Assembly: GCA_964520885.1 (NCBI GenBank)
Contig: CAZFQD010000060.1
Location: 1-12,768 of the forward strand
Origin: CAZFQD01 sp964520885
GTDB lineage: Bacteria; Bacillota; Clostridia; Oscillospirales; SIG519
DNA length: 12,768 nt
Direction of reading: 5' to 3'
Under the pieces are notes generated by a model. It was given only the letters and a program-made list of their open reading frames with translations, did not search any database and had not been told where the DNA came from. Both the position numbers and the translations under genes were made by a program. Shown here one piece after another: positions 1 through 7,084 of the stretch. Numbering within the stretch: the stretch's first letter is position 1; each line of letters opens with the position of its first letter.

Positions 1-588
1 AACAAGGTTTTATTGTCCATTGGCAGAAAGGCTGTTACCACTGGCTTTGGCTTAGAAACCTTAGGAGTTGAACTCGACAAAGGCGGGATAAAAACTGATA
101 ATTGTGGTAGAACAAATATTGAAAATTTGTATGCCGCAGGAGATGTAAATGGAATTTCAATGTTAGCCCATACCGCTTATAGAGAATCCGAAGTAATTAT
201 AAATAATATTACAGGCAAAAAGGATATAATGAGATACAATGCTATTCCAAGTATTATATATACAAATCCAGAAGTAGCAAGCGTTGGCGAAACCGAAGAA
301 AGTGCAAAAGCAAAGGGTTATGAAGTTGTTTCCGCCAATATTTCTATGATGTATAGCGGCCGTTATGTAGCCGAAAATTCTGACCTTACCGGAATATGTA
401 AATTAGTTATAGACAAAAAGTATAATCGCCTATTAGGAGTTCATTTAATTGGCAACTATGCTTCTGAAATAATATACGGTGCCGCTTTAATGATTGAAAC
501 AGAAATGCGGATTGAAGATTTAAAAGAATTAGTTTTCCCTCATCCAACAGTTTGTGAAATAATTCGAGAAGCACTATTTACAGTGTAA
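1..588 (+). CDS. lpdA: dihydrolipoamide dehydrogenase (E3), C-terminal part
   Basis: This is the last 195 codons of a gene that runs off the left edge; frame 1 is open from the first base. E3 reoxidises dihydrolipoamide on the E2 subunit of 2-oxoacid dehydrogenase complexes and passes electrons through a disulfide and FAD to NAD+. What is visible: the end of the NAD-binding domain (VLLSIGRK), the second FAD-contact motif (NLYAAGDVNG, about residues 44-53), and the dimerisation domain. The domain ends in HPTVCE, which carries the His-Glu catalytic pair typical of E3. The redox CxxxxC site would lie upstream, outside the window. The stop is followed 22 bases later by the E1 gene on the same strand, so the two are surely one operon; an E2 gene is expected further upstream. 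Mercuric or glutathione reductase relatives are unlikely given the E1 neighbour. Confidence 0.93.
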   Translation, partial: NKVLLSIGRKAVTTGFGLETLGVELDKGGIKTDNCGRTNIENLYAAGDVNGISMLAHTAYRESEVIINNITGKKDIMRYNAIPSIIYTNPEVASVGETEESAKAKGYEVVSANISMMYSGRYVAENSDLTGICKLVIDKKYNRLLGVHLIGNYASEIIYGAALMIETEMRIEDLKELVFPHPTVCEIIREALFTV

Positions 589-610
589 CATTTGAAAGGA
601 GATAAATAAT

Positions 611-3082
611 ATGCCTAAATCACAATTAATTTCACCAGATGAAATTAGAAAATCAGATTTTATCACATTTAAGGACATCCCTGTTAATCAGTATAAGAAA
701 ACAATTTACGAGGAGAAGAAGAAATTTACAAAATCCGAATTTATGAGGATTTTTCGTGATATGGCTTATATTCGTGAGTTTGAAACTATGCTACAATCGG
801 TAAAAATTAACGGTGTTTATCAAAACTTTGAACATTCGTATCCCGGCCCCGCACATTTATCAATTGGTCAAGAGGCTAATGCAGTAGGACAATCTTATTT
901 ATTAAATATAGACGACTTTATTTTTGGTTCTCATAGAAGTCATGGTGAAATATTAGCTAAAGGTCTTTCAGCCATTGAAAAACTAAGTGATGAAGAATTA
1001 ACAACGGTTATGAGCGAATTTTTTGGTGGTTCTATTTTAAATGCAATTAAGGGTAATCAAAAAACTAATAGTATTAAGGAATTAGCAATGGATTTCTTGC
1101 TTTATGGAGCATTAGCAGAAATATTTGCACGCGAAACTGGCTTTAACAAAGGCTTAGGCGGTTCAATGCACGCATTTTTCCTTCCATTTGGTATTTATCC
1201 TAATAATGCAATTGTTGGTGGCTCTGCCCCAATTGCTTTAGGTTCCGCTTTATATAAAAAGGTTAATCAAAAGAAAGGCATTGTTATTGCAAATGCTGGT
1301 GATGGCTCTTTGGGATGTGGACCTGTTTATGAATCAATGAATTTTTCTGCTATGGACCAATTAAAAGAACTTTGGGACGATGCTCACAAGGGTGGCTTAC
1401 CAATTCTTTTCTTCTTTAATAATAATCAATATGGTATGGGTGGGCAAACTAATGGCGAAACAATGGGCTATAAATTCTTAGCACGAATTGGTGCCGGTGT
1501 TAACCCCGAACAAATGCATGCTGAGAGAGTCGATGGATATAATCCACTTGCAGTTATAGATGCGGTTAAACGCAAAAAAGCTATTCTTGAAAAGGGGCAA
1601 GGTCCTGTTCTATTAGATGTTATTACCTATCGTTTAAATGGACATTCAACTTCAGATGTACAGTCTTATAGAACAAAGGAAGAATTAGAGGCTTGGCAAG
1701 CAGTTGACCCTCTTATCACCTATCGCAAAAATTTAGTTGATGCTGGTATTTCTAAGGATGAAGACTTTGAAATAATTTGGATTGAAGTGCGTGAGCGAAT
1801 ACTTAAAATCTGCAAGTTAGCGGCTGATAAAAATGTTTCTCCATACATTGACCTTAAGAAAAACCCTCGATACATTGAAAATCTAATGTTTTCAAATAGC
1901 AAAGTTGAAAAGATGGAAGACCGTGAATGTGATGTTTTGATTCCAAAGGAAGAAAACCCAAGAGTTATTAAACTCAAAAGCAAATCGCGTTTCGCTTTTG
2001 ATGAGAGAGGTAAACAAATTTCAAAATTAAAGCAATTTAATGTTAGAGACGGCTTATTTGAAGCAATTTTAGATAAATATTACACAGACCCAACACTTAT
2101 ATCTTACGGCGAGGATGTTAGAGACTGGGGCGGTGCTTTCTCAGTATATAGAGGCTTATCTGAGGCTATTCCATATCATCGTTTGTTCAATTCTCCAATT
2201 TCTGAAGCGGCTATTGTTGGCAGTGCTGTTGGATATGGATTAAGTGGTGGTAGAGTAATTCCCGAATTAATGTATTGCGACTTTATTGGTAGAGCCGGAG
2301 ACGAAATATTCAACCAACTTGCAAAATGGCAAGCTATGAGTGCGGGTGTTATTAAAATGCCTGTTGTTCTTAGAGTTTCTATTGGCTCAAAATATGGTGC
2401 TCAACATTCACAAGATTGGACATCTTTAGTTTCTCATATTCCGGGACTAAAGGTTGTTTTCCCTGTTACTCCTTATGATTGCAAGGGGTTAATGAACACT
2501 GCTTTAATGGGTACAGACCCTGTTGTATTCTTTGAAAGCCAAAGATTATATGACACTGGAGAAATGTTCCATAACGAAGGTGTTCCAGAAGACTATTATG
2601 AAATACCTTTTGGTCAACCTGATATAAAAAAAGAAGGCACAGATGTTACGATTTTAACAATTGGTGCTACGCTTTATAAAGCTATTGATGCGGCAAAGAT
2701 TTTGCAAGATAAATACAATATATCCGCCGAAGTTATTGATGCACGAAGTATTGTTCCTTTTAATTATGATTTAGTTCTACAATCAATTAAGAAAACAGGC
2801 AAGATTATTCTTGCAAGTGATGCTTCTGCGAGAGGTTCCTTCTTAAATGATTTAGCAAGAAACATTACAGAGTTTGCTTTTGACGACCTTGATGCTCCTC
2901 CCGTTGTAGTTGGTGCTCAAAATTGGATTACTCCTCCATTTGAATGGGATGCAGATTATTTCCCACAACCCGAATGGATAATTGATGCTTTTCATGAAAA
3001 AATTATGCCTTTAGAAGGATATACTGCAATGAATAATTACACTATGCAAGAGCAATTGAGAAAATCAAGAGAAGGCATATAG
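611..3082 (+). CDS. fused 2-oxoacid dehydrogenase E1 alpha-beta subunit
   Basis: This 823-residue protein joins both halves of a thiamine-diphosphate E1 enzyme, which decarboxylates a 2-oxoacid and transfers the acyl group to E2 lipoate. The alpha half (about 40-430) shows GSHRSHGEILAKG, KGLGGSMHAFF (180-190), the ThDP motif GDGSLGCG (230-237) closing at NNNQYG (270-275), and YRLNGHSTSD (340-349). The beta half (about 475-800) shows SYGEDV (498-503), SEAAIVGSAVGYGLSG, GAQHSQDW (596-603) and DPVVFFESQRLYD. A charged linker (about 430-470) joins them. About 55 extra residues (118-175) sit between two alpha motifs that are normally close. AAAGGAG lies about 9 bases before the ATG. Separate alpha and beta chains are the commoner arrangement, but fused forms are known. 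The substrate (pyruvate, branched-chain oxoacid or acetoin) cannot be told from motifs alone. Confidence 0.92.
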   Translation: MPKSQLISPDEIRKSDFITFKDIPVNQYKKTIYEEKKKFTKSEFMRIFRDMAYIREFETMLQSVKINGVYQNFEHSYPGPAHLSIGQEANAVGQSYLLNIDDFIFGSHRSHGEILAKGLSAIEKLSDEELTTVMSEFFGGSILNAIKGNQKTNSIKELAMDFLLYGALAEIFARETGFNKGLGGSMHAFFLPFGIYPNNAIVGGSAPIALGSALYKKVNQKKGIVIANAGDGSLGCGPVYESMNFSAMDQLKELWDDAHKGGLPILFFFNNNQYGMGGQTNGETMGYKFLARIGAGVNPEQMHAERVDGYNPLAVIDAVKRKKAILEKGQGPVLLDVITYRLNGHSTSDVQSYRTKEELEAWQAVDPLITYRKNLVDAGISKDEDFEIIWIEVRERILKICKLAADKNVSPYIDLKKNPRYIENLMFSNSKVEKMEDRECDVLIPKEENPRVIKLKSKSRFAFDERGKQISKLKQFNVRDGLFEAILDKYYTDPTLISYGEDVRDWGGAFSVYRGLSEAIPYHRLFNSPISEAAIVGSAVGYGLSGGRVIPELMYCDFIGRAGDEIFNQLAKWQAMSAGVIKMPVVLRVSIGSKYGAQHSQDWTSLVSHIPGLKVVFPVTPYDCKGLMNTALMGTDPVVFFESQRLYDTGEMFHNEGVPEDYYEIPFGQPDIKKEGTDVTILTIGATLYKAIDAAKILQDKYNISAEVIDARSIVPFNYDLVLQSIKKTGKIILASDASARGSFLNDLARNITEFAFDDLDAPPVVVGAQNWITPPFEWDADYFPQPEWIIDAFHEKIMPLEGYTAMNNYTMQEQLRKSREGI

Positions 3083-3139
3083 TTATTAGTTGATAGTATT
3101 TATTATTTATTATTTATTATAATTGAAAGGATGTCTATT

Positions 3140-3787
3140 TTGAAAATATTTATTGATACCGCTAATATAAATGAAATAAAAACCGCTTATGAATTAGGAG
3201 TTATTAGCGGAGTAACTACAAATCCTTCTATAATTGCAAGGGAAGGCAAAAAGTTTTCCGATGCAATTAAAGAGATAACCGAAATAATGGTTGATGGTTT
3301 TATTTTTGCTGAAGTTATTAGTTTAAATGCACAAGGTATGATTAAGGAAGGCAGAGAGCTTGCAAAGATTAATGACAGAATGATAGTTAAAATTCCAATG
3401 TGTGCCGAAGGCTTAAAGGCTACTAAGGTGCTTTCTAAGGAAGGCATTAGAATTTGTATTACGCTGTTGTTCTCTGAATGCCAAGCAATTTTAGCGGCTA
3501 ATGCCGGAGCCACCTATGTCGCTCCTTTTGTTGGTAGGATTGATGACATTGGTTGGGATGGTGTCGCATTAGTTGCAGGTATTCGTGAAATATTTGATAC
3601 TCAGGGTATTAATGTTCAAATTATTGCGGCAAGCACAAGACATCCAATGCATATAAATGCTCTTGCTAAATGTGGCTGTGATATTGCTACAGTTCCATAT
3701 AAAATAATTATGCAAATGATTGACCATCCGCTTACAACCTCAGGACTTAAAAAGTTTATGGAAGATTGGGAAACGGTTCCTAAATAG
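3140..3787 (+). CDS. tal: TalC-type transaldolase
   Basis: A single-domain class I aldolase-fold enzyme that moves a dihydroxyacetone unit between sugar phosphates in the non-oxidative pentose phosphate pathway. I place the start at TTG 3140, giving 215 residues. An ATG at 3131 abuts the Shine-Dalgarno sequence (GAAAGG, ending 3130) with no spacing, whereas the TTG has a 9-base gap and yields the usual family start MKIFIDTAN. Numbered from the TTG: D6, N28 (GVTTNPSII), Schiff-base K84 (IVKIP), T108 (TLLFS) and F130 (APFVGRIDD). Glu58 (AEVIS) and Phe130 are the transaldolase residues; E. coli fructose-6-phosphate aldolase has Gln and Tyr there, so transaldolase is preferred over Fsa. It lies 57 bases after the E1 gene with no terminator between. 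Its TAG stop falls inside a heptamer repeat. Confidence 0.9.
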   Translation: MKIFIDTANINEIKTAYELGVISGVTTNPSIIAREGKKFSDAIKEITEIMVDGFIFAEVISLNAQGMIKEGRELAKINDRMIVKIPMCAEGLKATKVLSKEGIRICITLLFSECQAILAANAGATYVAPFVGRIDDIGWDGVALVAGIREIFDTQGINVQIIAASTRHPMHINALAKCGCDIATVPYKIIMQMIDHPLTTSGLKKFMEDWETVPK

Positions 3788-3802
3788 GAATTAGGAGTTA
3801 GG
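3782..3802 (+). repeat. left heptamer repeat of an inverted pair
   Basis: Three tandem 7-mers, AAATAGG-AATTAGG-AGTTAGG, overlap the TAG stop (3785-3787) of the transaldolase gene. Bases 3785-3802 are an exact inverted copy of 4275-4292, about 490 bases away. Confidence 0.75.
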
Positions 3803-3891
3803 AACAAATATTCACAATTAAATCTATAAAACGGCTCTATTACAACCATTCCTCATTACTCTTTATCCTAAAAAATGAAAGTAAATTCATT

Positions 3892-3925
3892 GGGGGCCAA
3901 TCAAATAATAATTTGATTGCCCCCC
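3892..3925. terminator. GC-capped hairpin, possible bidirectional terminator
   Basis: CAATCAAAT (3898-3906) pairs with ATTTGATTG (3911-3919) around a 4-base AATA loop. Below a single C-C mismatch, five further G-C pairs join 3892-3896 to 3921-3925. No proper T-tract follows on either strand, so classical intrinsic termination is uncertain. It could equally be a repeat palindrome or the 3' end of a small RNA read leftward from 4161. Confidence 0.5.
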
Positions 3926-4148
3926 TAATATTTGCTGTTAAATTGTAATGCTGTTTCGCATTTGAAAATGTAATTAGTAAAATAAAATTGAATACATAAT
4001 TATCTTAAAAAAATCATTCGGTTTAACAAAACCACTATAATATTTTTAAATACTATCTTCTTATCCTACTTCTAAGATAACCATAATTGACTCTCATTCA
4101 TTTCCAATGGAATCACCCTCTAACAACAAATTCATGAATTTAAGTATT

Positions 4149-4161
4149 GTAGTAATACTAC
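4149..4161. promoter_or_regulatory. 13-base palindrome at a predicted start site
   Basis: GTAGTAATACTAC is a 6+1+6 dyad placed 6-7 bases beyond the leftward -10 box (4168-4173), so it would overlap the transcription start. That position is typical of a repressor site; the regulator is unknown. Confidence 0.4.
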
Positions 4162-4167
4162 GGTTAT

Positions 4168-4196
4168 ATATTAGCACACATTTTAATAAATTGCAA
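4168..4196 (-). promoter_or_regulatory. leftward promoter inside the intergenic gap
   Basis: Reading leftward, TTGCAA (4191-4196) is followed by a 17-base spacer and TAATAT (4168-4173), with TG at the extended -10 position (TGCTAATAT). It does not point at any annotated gene on its own strand; the next gene leftward is on the other strand and convergent. Confidence 0.5.
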
Positions 4197-4274
4197 TAGA
4201 TTTTGTGCAAATTTTCTATTTTCTATCAACATTACAAATATTCATTGTTATATTTGTGCAAATGCACAGGATAA

Positions 4275-4295
4275 CCTAACTCCTAATTCCTAATT
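4275..4295 (-). repeat. right heptamer repeat of an inverted pair
   Basis: On the minus strand this reads AATTAGG-AATTAGG-AGTTAGG and includes the TAG stop (4290-4292) of the DUF1015 gene. Its inner 18 bases exactly match the inverse of 3785-3802. Confidence 0.75.
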
Positions 4296-5603
4296 CGGTA
4301 TGTCCATTATTTTATTTATTACAAGCCCCGTAATAATTTTAGGATAAAAATATGTTGATTTTTGTGGCATCTTTTCCCCTGCTAATGCTACATCCTTTAT
4401 TTGGCTAACCTTAGTTGCATTTAAAATAAAACTACACTGATATTTTCCACTGTCAACCCCTTCAATAGTTTCACTTAAATCTCTTGTATAAGATAAATTG
4501 ATTTCATTTGCCATATTTTCTTTATCAATTCCCAAAACTTCTAAAATTAAAGTATGTAAAACTGCAACATCTAAATCTCTGTAAGCATTACATTTTTCTG
4601 GCATTGCTTGTGTCATAGCATTTTCATCTGTTAAGGTCAATAAATAATACTCATCATTTCCAACATAAAAAGCAAACACTTTCTTGTCAGAATTTTGTTC
4701 TAATATTTCTTCAATATTTTTCGAACCTTTTTTCTTTTCAATAGAAAAATGTCCATAAGTGCCTTCACTTTTTTCTTTGTCATCTAATCCCTGTAATATT
4801 TTTTTAATATTAAAATTAAGCAAATCCTTAATTAATCTATAAGTAGGAAAAACAACCAAGCCTTCGTTTTCCATATCAACAAGCATCATCATAACGAAAT
4901 TTCCTAAATGGTTTTCATCTTTAATAATGCCGTCTTCAATTAACTTTTTTTTAAAATTTAATGCGGTTTCATATCTGTGATGACCATCTGCAATAAATAA
5001 TTGCCTGTTTTCAAAATCATTGGCTAATTTTTCTATTTCTTTTTCATCATTAACGAACCACATTCTGTGAACAATATTATCATAGGTGGTAATCTCAATA
5101 TCAGCTTTATTTTGAGAAAGGCTATCAATTTTATTTTTTGTAGTTCTGTTTTCATCCATATAAAGTGAATATATTTGGCTGAAATTACAATATGTTTCAC
5201 TTATTAAATTAAATCTATCTGTTTTTGCCTTTGAAAGCGTTTCCTCGTGAGGCAAAACTATATTTTTTGAAAATTCTTCAATTTTTACAAGACAAATAAC
5301 ACCTTTGATTTTTTTTGTAATTCCCTTTACTAAAAATTCTTCTTCATAAATATATATTGCATCTTGTTTATCCTGCAATAAAACTTTCCCATCTTGCCAC
5401 TTTTTTAATATTTTTGCGGCATTTTTATATAAATTTTCACCTTTTGGAAGTTCTAAATTTACCATATTAAATTTATTTTTTGCAACCAATTCTTCTCTTT
5501 TTGTTTTCGGAATAATATCATAAGGTGGACAAACAACCTCACATATATTTCCAACAATCTCTTCATTAAATCTTAATCCTTTAAATGGTTTTATAACAGC
5601 CAT
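4290..5603 (-). CDS. DUF1015 family protein
   Basis: A 437-residue soluble protein of the DUF1015 family. The diagnostic motifs are CPPYDII (25-31), LPHEETLSKAKTDRF (117-131) and DGHHRYETAL (206-215). The DGHHR motif resembles the conserved GxxR loop of the ParB/sulfiredoxin-like fold that free-serine kinases of the SerK type use, so a role in phosphoserine/serine chemistry is a reasonable guess. I recall family members lying beside serA/serC, but that is not the case here, and the biochemical function stays unproven. The ATG at 5603 is preceded by AAGGGG with a good gap. It is transcribed alone, divergent from the microprotein gene at 5753 and convergent with the transaldolase gene. Its TAG stop sits in the heptamer repeat. 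Confidence 0.85.
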   Translation of the reverse strand: MAVIKPFKGLRFNEEIVGNICEVVCPPYDIIPKTKREELVAKNKFNMVNLELPKGENLYKNAAKILKKWQDGKVLLQDKQDAIYIYEEEFLVKGITKKIKGVICLVKIEEFSKNIVLPHEETLSKAKTDRFNLISETYCNFSQIYSLYMDENRTTKNKIDSLSQNKADIEITTYDNIVHRMWFVNDEKEIEKLANDFENRQLFIADGHHRYETALNFKKKLIEDGIIKDENHLGNFVMMMLVDMENEGLVVFPTYRLIKDLLNFNIKKILQGLDDKEKSEGTYGHFSIEKKKGSKNIEEILEQNSDKKVFAFYVGNDEYYLLTLTDENAMTQAMPEKCNAYRDLDVAVLHTLILEVLGIDKENMANEINLSYTRDLSETIEGVDSGKYQCSFILNATKVSQIKDVALAGEKMPQKSTYFYPKIITGLVINKIMDIPN

Positions 5604-5637
5604 TTATTTCCACTTCCCCTTTTTAACAATAATACAT

Positions 5638-5668
5638 ATATTAAACCTTAAATTTATTTCATAGTCAA
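5638..5668 (-). promoter_or_regulatory. probable promoter of the DUF1015 gene
   Basis: On the minus strand TTGACT (5663-5668) is followed after 19 bases by TAATAT (5638-5643); an overlapping TTTAAT gives a 17-base spacer. It ends about 35 bases before the start codon. The -35 box is good, but the exact -10 is ambiguous. Confidence 0.45.
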
Positions 5669-5752
5669 TTAAAATTGGAAAAAAAATTATATAATTTTAT
5701 TGTTTAATTTGTGCAAAATATTATTGAAATAAACAAAAATGGAGGATTAAAA

Positions 5753-5929
5753 ATGTTTAATGATAATAATGGCTTTCTAAAAGGTATGTTAACCGGTGTT
5801 GCTGTTGGTGCTGTCATTAGTATGGTTACAGCAAAGCCAATAACTCGTTCGAAAATGCGTTTTATGAGAAAAAATGCAGGTAAAGCTATGCGTGCCGTTG
5901 GAAGCTTTGTGGACAATGTTACAAAGTAA
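5753..5929 (+). CDS. 58-residue glycine-rich membrane microprotein
   Basis: The start is ATG 5753, chosen because GGAGG (5741-5745) lies 7 bases ahead; an in-frame GTG at 5711 would place this site inside the ORF. The protein has a short polar N-terminus, one small-residue-rich hydrophobic segment (about 8-26, GMLTGVAVGAVISMV) and a strongly basic C-terminal tail with many Lys and Arg. This layout resembles YtxH-like small membrane proteins of Firmicutes, but the sequence is too short for a family call. The positive-inside rule predicts a cytoplasmic tail that could touch nucleic acid or phospholipid heads. It is a single-gene unit, divergent from the DUF1015 gene and closed by a strong terminator. 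A TATAAT at 5690-5695 could be its -10, but no good -35 is visible. Confidence 0.75.
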   Translation: MFNDNNGFLKGMLTGVAVGAVISMVTAKPITRSKMRFMRKNAGKAMRAVGSFVDNVTK

Positions 5930-5935
5930 AAAAAT

Positions 5936-5976
5936 CTTAAGGGTAAAATTGTTGCACAATTTTAACAACCCCTAAG
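5936..5976 (+). terminator. first hairpin of a tandem terminator
   Basis: An AAAATTGT/ACAATTTT stem with a TGC loop sits inside outer arms CTTAAGGG/CCCCTAAG, joined by an asymmetric internal loop. It begins 7 bases after the microprotein stop. It has no T-run of its own and backs up the stronger hairpin that follows. Confidence 0.5.
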
Positions 5977-5981
5977 CAAAT

Positions 5982-6020
5982 AAAAATCTTACCTTCATAT
6001 TATTTGAAGGTAAGATTTTT
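5982..6020. terminator. strong bidirectional intrinsic terminator
   Basis: A perfect 16-base-pair stem joins 5982-5997 to 6005-6020 with a 7-base loop. The stem ends in A-run/T-run arms, with T's through 6022 on the plus strand and a matching run on the minus strand. It can therefore serve both the microprotein gene (+) and the cysteine-rich gene (-), whose stops flank it. Confidence 0.88.
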
Positions 6021-6031
6021 TTGAAAATAAA

Positions 6032-6883
6032 TTATCTGCTGTGGCAATCGTCTTTGCCTTTTTCAAATGCATCTTGAGCACCCGGATAATCGCAAAATTG
6101 CAATGGGAAAAATTCATCTGTTGGGAATTTGATTTTTTTAAATAGTTTGCACGGGTCATCTTCACTGCCACCAATACATTCTTTTTCTGGAATGCAAAAG
6201 TCATAAGCTGGAACTAATAACTGAACTCCTCTTTCAATGCGAATAATTGAGAAAAGCCCTAAGGTTACATAGAGATGCTTGTGTTCATCACTATCAACTA
6301 ATTGGTCATCAAAGCAGTTGCAAATAAAATCTGGCAAGCAGGAAATATCCATTTCACAACAACCGCAGAATTTTTCGCAAGGTGCAACAACTTTAAGCCC
6401 TAAAGTAATTGGGTCAACAACTTCCACACATGCTTTTGGCATATTTGTCTTGCTCATAAGCTGTGGGTCACTACCTTGTGGCTTGTATTTTGAAGAGAAA
6501 ATTTTTGCGTTGCCCTCACTACCAAACAATATAACCTTTTTGTCATAGGTACATAATCCTTCTATCTCTTGTGGCTTTGATACTCCTAAGAAGCAATCAA
6601 ATGTAACACGGAAAAAGAACTTAATGTCCACTGAATAGAAGCCCTTGTTAAAGGGAACTGGCTCAACATCAATGTAAACCCAAATTACCTCTGCAGTTTT
6701 ACATTTAATATTAATTGCCTTGTCCGCTATAGCCTGTCCGCATCTTGTAAGATAAACTCTTAAATCTTCTAAACAATCCTTATCCTTACAACTATCGTAT
6801 ATCTTATTTGCATCAATGCAGACCGCTTCTTTAAAATTATGGTTACCACAAACTGGTCCCGGAGTTATTTTATTATCCCCCAT
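6032..6883 (-). CDS. cysteine-rich conserved hypothetical protein
   Basis: A 283-residue protein whose function I cannot name. The start at ATG 6883 is set by AGGAGG (6890-6895) 6 bases upstream; an in-frame ATG at 6928 would put this site inside the gene. It holds 21 cysteines, spread throughout but densest at 169-190 (CEKFCGCC, then C182, C188 and C190). No signal peptide or membrane segment is visible. The N-terminal part (VCIDANKIYDSCKDKDC, 21-37) has the look of a conserved motif, and the middle is rich in alternating hydrophobic residues typical of beta structure. A cytoplasmic, cysteine-rich beta protein in a clostridial background suggests a cross-linked spore coat component or a metal-binding protein, but this is inference. 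It has its own upstream gap of about 200 bases and ends at the strong shared terminator. Confidence 0.8.
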   Translation of the reverse strand: MGDNKITPGPVCGNHNFKEAVCIDANKIYDSCKDKDCLEDLRVYLTRCGQAIADKAINIKCKTAEVIWVYIDVEPVPFNKGFYSVDIKFFFRVTFDCFLGVSKPQEIEGLCTYDKKVILFGSEGNAKIFSSKYKPQGSDPQLMSKTNMPKACVEVVDPITLGLKVVAPCEKFCGCCEMDISCLPDFICNCFDDQLVDSDEHKHLYVTLGLFSIIRIERGVQLLVPAYDFCIPEKECIGGSEDDPCKLFKKIKFPTDEFFPLQFCDYPGAQDAFEKGKDDCHSR

Positions 6884-7084
6884 ATATATCCTCCTTCTAA
6901 TAATATTGAATACATTATTATGTTTCAATAATAGTTTATGAGAATATATTCAATTAGTTACAAGAATTATTAATTTGAGCATACTTCAACAGCAGGAGTA
7001 ACGCCAATTATTTTGCATACTCTGCTTTCTTTTAAATTATTAAGAAAAAGACTTAATTTTGAAATGTTTTATGAATTAATAAAG

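Larger units (their letters stand above)
3788..4289. other. 502-base gap between convergent genes
   Basis: No convincing protein-coding ORF is present on either strand. The stretch is bounded by inverted heptamer repeats. It contains a GC-rich hairpin (3892-3925), a 13-base palindrome (4149-4161), a leftward promoter (4168-4196), two TTTGTGCAAA motifs (4202-4211 and 4253-4262) and a TGTGCA/TGCACA dyad (4255-4268). Only tiny ORFs without proper ribosome binding sites occur on the minus strand. The best guess is a non-coding transcription unit or a decayed non-autonomous repeat element. Confidence 0.5.

Noticed and set aside
3083..3122. TATTATTTATTATTTATTAT run after the E1 gene as a terminator or repeat element
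   Set aside because: Simple AT-rich sequence without a stem; probably just intergenic drift between operon genes.
3187..3513. Minus-strand ORF opposite the transaldolase gene
   Set aside because: A shadow of a well-supported gene with no ribosome site and no recognisable motif.
4040..4120. Minus-strand short peptide beginning MRVNYGYLRS, reminiscent of a serine recombinase N-terminus
   Set aside because: Only 14 codons, no proper ribosome site, and no further recombinase motif follows in any frame, so chance is the better explanation.
5711..5752. GTG start for the membrane microprotein
   Set aside because: It would include the GGAGG ribosome site within the coding region and lacks one of its own.
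6279..6548. Plus-strand ORF opposite the cysteine-rich gene
   Set aside because: Low-complexity Ser/Gln product, antisense to a better gene, with no ribosome site or promoter.
6896..6925. TTGAAA-17-TATTAT promoter for the cysteine-rich gene
   Set aside because: Its start point would fall on the ribosome binding site, leaving almost no leader; a sporulation-type promoter further up is possible but not clear enough to call.
6990..7027. Hairpin AGCAGGAGTA/TACTCTGCT as a terminator after pyrophosphatase
   Set aside because: The stem has a bulge and a 17-base loop, and no T-run follows on the minus strand.
6970..7068. Open minus-strand stretch ending VCKIIGVTPAVEVCSN upstream of the cysteine-rich gene
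   Set aside because: Looks protein-like but has no ATG, GTG or TTG start and is closed upstream by a stop; possibly a gene remnant but unsupported.
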